From the NCBI GenBank assembly GCA_016928975.1, contig JAFGJR010000131.1, positions 1 to 36,070 of the forward strand: DNA of 36,070 nucleotides, read 5' to 3'. The notes under the pieces were generated by a model. That model did no database searches. It was given only the letters and a program-made list of their open reading frames with translations, and was not told the DNA's origin. The number at the start of each line of letters is the position of its first letter. The first letter of the stretch is position 1. Position numbers and translations under genes: made by a program. This document shows positions 32,093-36,070 of this stretch, one piece after another. This DNA comes from Sedimentisphaerales bacterium. Lineage in GTDB: Bacteria > Planctomycetota > Phycisphaerae > Sedimentisphaerales > SG8-4.

Positions 32093-32740
32093 TCAGAAAT
32101 CGAGCGAGGTCAATCCTTCCCGAATCGCGCATTTGACCAGATCAGCCGTGTTCGACACCCCAAGCTTGTTCATGATGGCGCGGCGCCTGGCGTCGATGGT
32201 CTTGGGACTCACGTGCAAACGCTTGGCGGTCTGCTTGACGGTGAATCCCTCCGCGAGAGACTGGAGAATCTGGCGTTCGGTGCCCGTGAGTTCCCTGGGA
32301 GAAGAGTTCCCATCCGCAGGAACGCCGCGTATATAATCCTCAACGATGATATCTGCGATCCGCGGGCTGAGGTAGTGATCGCCCACGGCGGCCGCGTTGA
32401 TCGCTCTGCACAACTCATCGAACACGTGGGACTTGAGTACGTATCCCAGGGCTCCCGCTTTCAGCGATTCCCTGATGATGCGCTTGTCCGCGTGCACGGA
32501 CAGGATGATCACTCTCGCTTCCGGACGTCGCTCACAGATTTGGCGGGTCGCCTCCACGCCGTTCAGGTCGGGCATAGTGACATCCATGATGATCACATCG
32601 GGACGGAGTTCCTCGGCAAGGCGCACGGCTGTCCGGCCGTCTTCCGCTTCGCCCACCACCTCGATTCCGCCGTGACTCTCAAGGAGCGATCTCAGTCCTT
32701 GCCGAACAATCGTGTGGTCATCCGCGATCATGATCCTCAT
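32093..32740 (-). CDS. NarL/LuxR-family response regulator paired with the multi-PAS kinase
   Basis: About 215 residues. Receiver: MIADDHTIVRQGLRSLL, phospho-Asp in VIIMDVTMPDLNG, switch Ser in VIILSVHADK, Lys in GYVLKS. The LuxR-type HTH is ELTGTERQILQSLAEGFTVKQ to VSPKTIDARRRAIMNKLG. The start is taken at ATG 32740, 23 bases inside the kinase gene, so the pair is translationally coupled and should form one two-component system. It is close in sequence to the other regulator (30080) and to the broken copy at 35673, which points to duplication within the locus. Targets are unknown; the EPS operon is the natural candidate. Confidence 0.93.
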   Translation of the reverse strand: MRIMIADDHTIVRQGLRSLLESHGGIEVVGEAEDGRTAVRLAEELRPDVIIMDVTMPDLNGVEATRQICERRPEARVIILSVHADKRIIRESLKAGALGYVLKSHVFDELCRAINAAAVGDHYLSPRIADIIVEDYIRGVPADGNSSPRELTGTERQILQSLAEGFTVKQTAKRLHVSPKTIDARRRAIMNKLGVSNTADLVKCAIREGLTSLDF

Positions 32741-35543
32741 AGCGACGGTCCCCTTTCCTTGTACTGCGCACATCTCTCAGGGGCGCCACAATCACGACAG
32801 ACGTTCCTTTGCCACGTCCAGATTCAATTCTAACGCTCCCTCCCAAATAGTCCAGCTTCTCCTGAACGTTGAATAAACCGAATCCCCCGGATTTCGAGAC
32901 GGCTCGGCCCTCCGGAGCAGGCCGAAGACCAATCCCATCGTCTTGCACGGTGATCTGCACTGTCTCTGCGATTCGGTGAATGCTCACGTCAACGTGTTTG
33001 GCCTTCGCGTGTTTGATGACGTTGGTCAGCAATTCTCGCACGACGTGAAACAGGGTGACACTCGTTTCCTCGTCGAGCCCCAGGGGATGCCGGTCGGCCG
33101 TGAACGTGCACTCGATTCCGTGTCGGTCCTGCACCTGCTGCATCAGCCACGACTCCACGGCCCCCTCGAACCCGACTTCATACAGCACGGGATTGCTCAG
33201 TTCGAAAGTCAGGGAATGCGATTCCTGGATCACCTTCTCGATCTCCTCACAGGCCTCGTTCAGGACCTTGGACACGTTCTCCCCCGACGACGCTGCCGCC
33301 AACGACTGCAGAGTGAGCTTGGTCAATGCCAGTCGTTGGCCGATCTGATCGTGGACTCCCACGGCGATGCGCCGCCTTTGGCGCTCTTCAGCAAGCGTCA
33401 GCTCAGCCGCAAGGTCCCTGAGCCGGGCTTGATAATCCAGAAGTTGTCGTTCGGTCTTCTTGCGTTCGCTGATGTCACGCGTTACGCCTACGATCCCGAC
33501 GGCCTTGCCCCGGGCGTCACGCAGGAAGTTGGCCCTGACCTCGACCCAGAGCGCCGTCCCATCTTTGCGGACTTCCTCGACCTCTACCATTCTCGATCGC
33601 AGTGGGTCCCCTTTGCCGGTCCTCTCGACCGCCATCTCCTCGGCAAGGACCTTCCGCACCAATTCGTAGGAAGCCGGTGTCAGGATTTCGCTCGCCTTCT
33701 TGCTGAGCATCTCATCCACCGTATATCCCAGCAGCCGTTCCACGAACGGACTGCAATACGTCAAACGGAGGCTCAGGTCTGCGGTCCAAATCATGTCGGA
33801 CGCGTTGTCGGCCAGCAGGCGGTAACGAGATTCGCTTTCTCTCAGGGCTTCCTCCGCTCGTCGTCGCTCGGTAACGTCGGTGATTACGGACTGTGCACCC
33901 GTCACCTTGCCGTTGCGCACAATCGGGCTATCCAGGTAGTGTACGGCGATCTGCCCCCTGGGCGTCATGACTTCGTATTCGCCTTCCTGCGGAATTCCCT
34001 GCCGCAGCAGCGCCCAATCCCGGGCGGCCTTCTCCCGATAGAATTCGACGACAAAGTCCACATGATTCCGCCCGATGAGATCGGCTCTGTGGAGACCGTA
34101 CTCTTCGACGTATGGGTTGACGTCCGTGACGATCCCGTCCAAATCGAGAATGACGATGACCTCCCGGGCGTTTTCGAAGAGCTCCCGATATTTCTCCTCG
34201 CTCTCGCGCAGCGCTCTGTCGGCCTGCTTGAGCTCGCTGATATCGCGGATGACCATGCTGGTTCTGGACATGCCGCTCTTGTCCCGGAATATCAGACTGG
34301 TGATCTCGCCTGGGAACCTCGTCCCGTCTTTGCGCAGGAAGGTCAGCTCGCCCTGGAACTTGCCCGTCCGGGCACGTTCCTCCAGGGCAGGGGCAAATCG
34401 GGGATCCGTCGTGTCAATCACGGCGGAGCGCCCAAGCCGGCATATCTCCTCCTCGGACCGGCCGAACATCTGACAGGCGGCGGCATTGGCAGCAAGAATT
34501 CCGCCGTCCGGCGAGGTGAGAAGGACCCCGTCCAAGCAGTTCTCGAACAACGAGCGGAACCGCTCCTCGCTCTCCCGCAACGTCGCTTCCGCCCCCCTGC
34601 GCTCGGTGACGTCCTGCCCAACAGACAACAATCCGACGACATTTCCTGCACTGTCCTTGAGTGTCCGGTCATACCATTCAATCTCGCGTTCGCGCCCATC
34701 TTTGGTCACAATGGGATTCACGTTGCCGCGCGTCTGGAGGCCGCCAATCGCGTTCAGAAACAGAGTGCGGGTACGCTCCCGGTCACGCTCCGGCAGAAAA
34801 GTGCTGAACCAGTCTCTGCCCTGCACTTCTGCAGGGGTATATCCGGAAATCTCTTCCATGTACCGATTCACTCGGACGATGCGCCCCTGGGTGTCCGTTA
34901 CCAGCACAATGGCCCGCGCCGTCTCAATGATGCCTTCGGCAAAATCCCTTGCGCGCTGCAGCTCCTCCTGCGCCCGTCTGCGTTTCGTGATGTCGGTCAG
35001 GACGGCCTGCACACCAACCACCCGACCGGCTCGTCGTATCGGGTTGTCGTGATACTCGACGGAGACAATCCCTTTCGGGGTCACGACGTCCATCTCACCT
35101 TCGACCGGTTCTCCGCCACGGAGGACCTCAAAATCGGCCATGGCTCTGGCTCTGTGGTCGCCGACGACGAAGTCAAACAGCCTCCGTCCGATCAACTCCT
35201 CTCGCGTGAAGCCGTAGTCCATGACCAGGCGATTGACGCGGGTGATATTCCCTTCGAGATCGACCAGGAGGATTGCCTCCCGCGCGTTCTCGAACAGGCG
35301 TTTGTATTCCTCCTCGCTCTGGCGGACTTTCTCCTCTCGCATCCGGAGTTCGATCTGGCGAGCTTCCAGTTCGGCGGCGAGGGAAGCGGCGTCCTGTTGG
35401 TTGGCCGCTTTGCGGAACTCGACTATGTCTTGCCTGACCTGTCGTTGTGTCCGCTCACGAAGGCTCCCGGGTCCGTCCGGACCCGAATGAGACAGCCCAC
35501 CTTCGTCAACCGGCATCCTTTCGTCTTTGGCGCCATCCGACAT
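32718..35543 (-). CDS. Cytoplasmic histidine kinase with five PAS domains (NarL/DesK type)
   Basis: About 941 residues without membrane segments. After an N-terminal coiled coil (about 35-75) come five PAS domains in tandem (about 75-190, 198-318, 324-440, 447-563, 569-700). Then the HisKA_3 dimerisation helix with the phospho-His in RRRIAVGVHDQIGQRL (H731), and an HATPase_c domain with ELLTNVIKHAKA (N841), QDDGIGL and GGFGLFNVQEK. It senses one or more intracellular signals, perhaps redox or small ligands bound by the PAS domains, and phosphorylates the overlapping regulator. PAS1 and PAS4 are nearly alike, suggesting an internal duplication. The ATG at 35543 follows AAGGGA by about nine bases; the frame opens as far as 35654. 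Confidence 0.93.
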   Translation of the reverse strand: MSDGAKDERMPVDEGGLSHSGPDGPGSLRERTQRQVRQDIVEFRKAANQQDAASLAAELEARQIELRMREEKVRQSEEEYKRLFENAREAILLVDLEGNITRVNRLVMDYGFTREELIGRRLFDFVVGDHRARAMADFEVLRGGEPVEGEMDVVTPKGIVSVEYHDNPIRRAGRVVGVQAVLTDITKRRRAQEELQRARDFAEGIIETARAIVLVTDTQGRIVRVNRYMEEISGYTPAEVQGRDWFSTFLPERDRERTRTLFLNAIGGLQTRGNVNPIVTKDGREREIEWYDRTLKDSAGNVVGLLSVGQDVTERRGAEATLRESEERFRSLFENCLDGVLLTSPDGGILAANAAACQMFGRSEEEICRLGRSAVIDTTDPRFAPALEERARTGKFQGELTFLRKDGTRFPGEITSLIFRDKSGMSRTSMVIRDISELKQADRALRESEEKYRELFENAREVIVILDLDGIVTDVNPYVEEYGLHRADLIGRNHVDFVVEFYREKAARDWALLRQGIPQEGEYEVMTPRGQIAVHYLDSPIVRNGKVTGAQSVITDVTERRRAEEALRESESRYRLLADNASDMIWTADLSLRLTYCSPFVERLLGYTVDEMLSKKASEILTPASYELVRKVLAEEMAVERTGKGDPLRSRMVEVEEVRKDGTALWVEVRANFLRDARGKAVGIVGVTRDISERKKTERQLLDYQARLRDLAAELTLAEERQRRRIAVGVHDQIGQRLALTKLTLQSLAAASSGENVSKVLNEACEEIEKVIQESHSLTFELSNPVLYEVGFEGAVESWLMQQVQDRHGIECTFTADRHPLGLDEETSVTLFHVVRELLTNVIKHAKAKHVDVSIHRIAETVQITVQDDGIGLRPAPEGRAVSKSGGFGLFNVQEKLDYLGGSVRIESGRGKGTSVVIVAPLRDVRSTRKGDRRYEDHDRG

Positions 35544-35610
35544 TGTCCGTTCCCTTCCCGCAGCTAAGGCGACACCGACAGCCTCGCACTTCCCTGGACT
35601 TATCTCGCCG

Positions 35611-35629
35611 CATGGAGTCATACTCCATG
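35611..35629. promoter_or_regulatory. Perfect palindrome upstream of the kinase operon (possible operator)
   Basis: CATGGAGT-CAT-ACTCCATG: eight-base arms with a three-base spacer, about 68 bases before the kinase ATG and just downstream of the terminator. On the minus strand a weak -10-like TATGAC overlaps it. It could be an autoregulatory binding site for a LuxR-type regulator. No such palindrome is visible elsewhere in the window. Confidence 0.45.
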
Positions 35630-35656
35630 GACGAGACGAGTCCGACGAACTCAACT

Positions 35657-35685
35657 AAAAATCGAGAGCGGTTCACCCCTCTCGA
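35657..35685 (-). terminator. Intrinsic terminator after the decayed regulator
   Basis: On the minus strand TCGAGAG pairs with CTCTCGA around a ten-base loop and is followed directly by five T residues. The stop codon of the regulator remnant lies in the loop. It would end transcription arriving from the right, so the kinase gene needs its own promoter downstream of it. Confidence 0.75.
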
Positions 35686-36004
35686 AGTGCCCACCTCACC
35701 AGACCGGCCACGGCAGGGGCTCGCAGCCTGTGCGTGACGCCGCGGCGACCGGCGTCCACAGTCTTGCCGCTCATGCGCGAGCGAGCGGCAATCCCTGTGA
35801 CGGTCTGCCCTCCCACCAGGAGTCGAAAGACCTGACGCTCGATGCCTGTGAGTCCATTGATCGCAACGACACCGCGCGCAGAGAAACCCTGCACATGGTC
35901 CTAGACAATGATATCCGCGACTCGCGGACTCGAAGGATGGCTCACGTCCGACGAGGATCTCGTCACCCGTGTTGGTCAACGGCCTCATACGCATGACCTT
36001 TCAT
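35673..36004 (-). pseudogene. Decayed NarL/LuxR-family response regulator
   Basis: The C-terminal HTH can still be read: SPRVADIIV, an in-frame TAG, DHVQGFSARG, then LTGIERQVFRLLVGG, MSGKTVDAGRR and AGLVRWALREG. It aligns with the intact regulator at 32093 (SPRIADIIVEDYIRG, LTGTERQILQSLAEG, VSPKTIDARRR, DLVKCAIREG); the TAG replaces its Glu codon. Just upstream, other frames keep GHAYEAVDQ and TNTGDEILVG, resembling the end of a receiver domain, so at least one frameshift is also present. Nothing like a phospho-Asp region is visible before the window edge. Key HTH positions are altered (AGLVRW kept, GVTHRLR for IMNKLG). It is a dead or dying third copy upstream of the kinase. Confidence 0.75.
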
Positions 36005-36070
36005 GCTCTCGACGGGGCGCCTCGTCTGAGCGGCTGCCATTATACCCACAGCACCCCAGTAGAGCCACAA

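Noticed and set aside
32943..35567. Very long open frame (874 codons) on the plus strand opposite the kinase
   Set aside because: It is the exact antisense of a gene with strong kinase motifs and has no recognisable domain; long antisense frames are common in GC-rich genes.
1..36070. CRISPR array, tRNA, rRNA or replication origin
   Set aside because: No regularly spaced direct repeats, cloverleaf genes, rRNA-like stretches or DnaA-box clusters were seen.

Overview
The window looks like one extracellular-polysaccharide (EPS) locus from a moderately GC-rich, Gram-negative-type bacterium. The most plausible host is a planctomycete-like lineage such as Phycisphaerae. That is an inference from the gene mix: an outer-membrane export lipoprotein, Tat-secreted glycosidases, GH172/DUF2961 and DUF5060/DUF4038 proteins, and a multi-PAS NarL-type kinase. 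There is no rRNA or marker gene to confirm it. I saw no tRNA, rRNA or CRISPR array.

The left half (about 0.5-18.7 kb, all minus strand, read right to left) is a Wzx/Wzy-type synthesis and export operon. Its order is: a Ser/Thr-rich secreted small protein (TTG start), a Wza-like export lipoprotein with a large insertion, a fused Wzz/BY-kinase, a CpsB-type phosphatase, a Wzy-like polymerase with a TPR tail, a secreted beta-helix protein, a Wzx-like flippase, a second Wzy-like membrane protein, an ATP-grasp ligase, an enolase homologue with altered active-site loops, a histidine phosphatase, a LbH acyltransferase and a SAM methyltransferase. Many junctions overlap (13276/13279, 3094/3101, 16416-16431), which suggests one polycistron. 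No glycosyltransferase other than the initiating sugar-phosphate transferase lies in the window.

The middle (19.5-25.8 kb, plus strand) is a separate operon behind a good sigma70-type promoter (TTGTCA-N17-TAGAAT). It encodes a 39-residue membrane peptide, a Tat-signal protein of unknown function, a Tat-secreted GH51-type arabinofuranosidase, a PKD-containing M23-type protein and a GH172 protein. Facing it on the minus strand are a TIM-barrel-like secreted protein and a DUF5060/DUF4038 protein. Together they form a secreted glycan-trimming set embedded in the EPS locus. Debris lies at its edges: a cysteine-protease gene truncated inside a palindromic repeat, and an IS630-like transposase remnant.

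The right part (29.4-36 kb, minus strand) holds the initiating sugar-phosphate transferase, two NarL/LuxR response regulators, a polysaccharide-deacetylase homologue that has lost its metal ligands, a five-PAS cytoplasmic histidine kinase and a decayed third response regulator that keeps its terminator. I infer that the kinase and regulators control the EPS genes. The most unusual elements are the enolase-like/phosphatase/ATP-grasp trio, the pseudo-deacetylase, and the glycosidase operon with its 39-aa leader gene.
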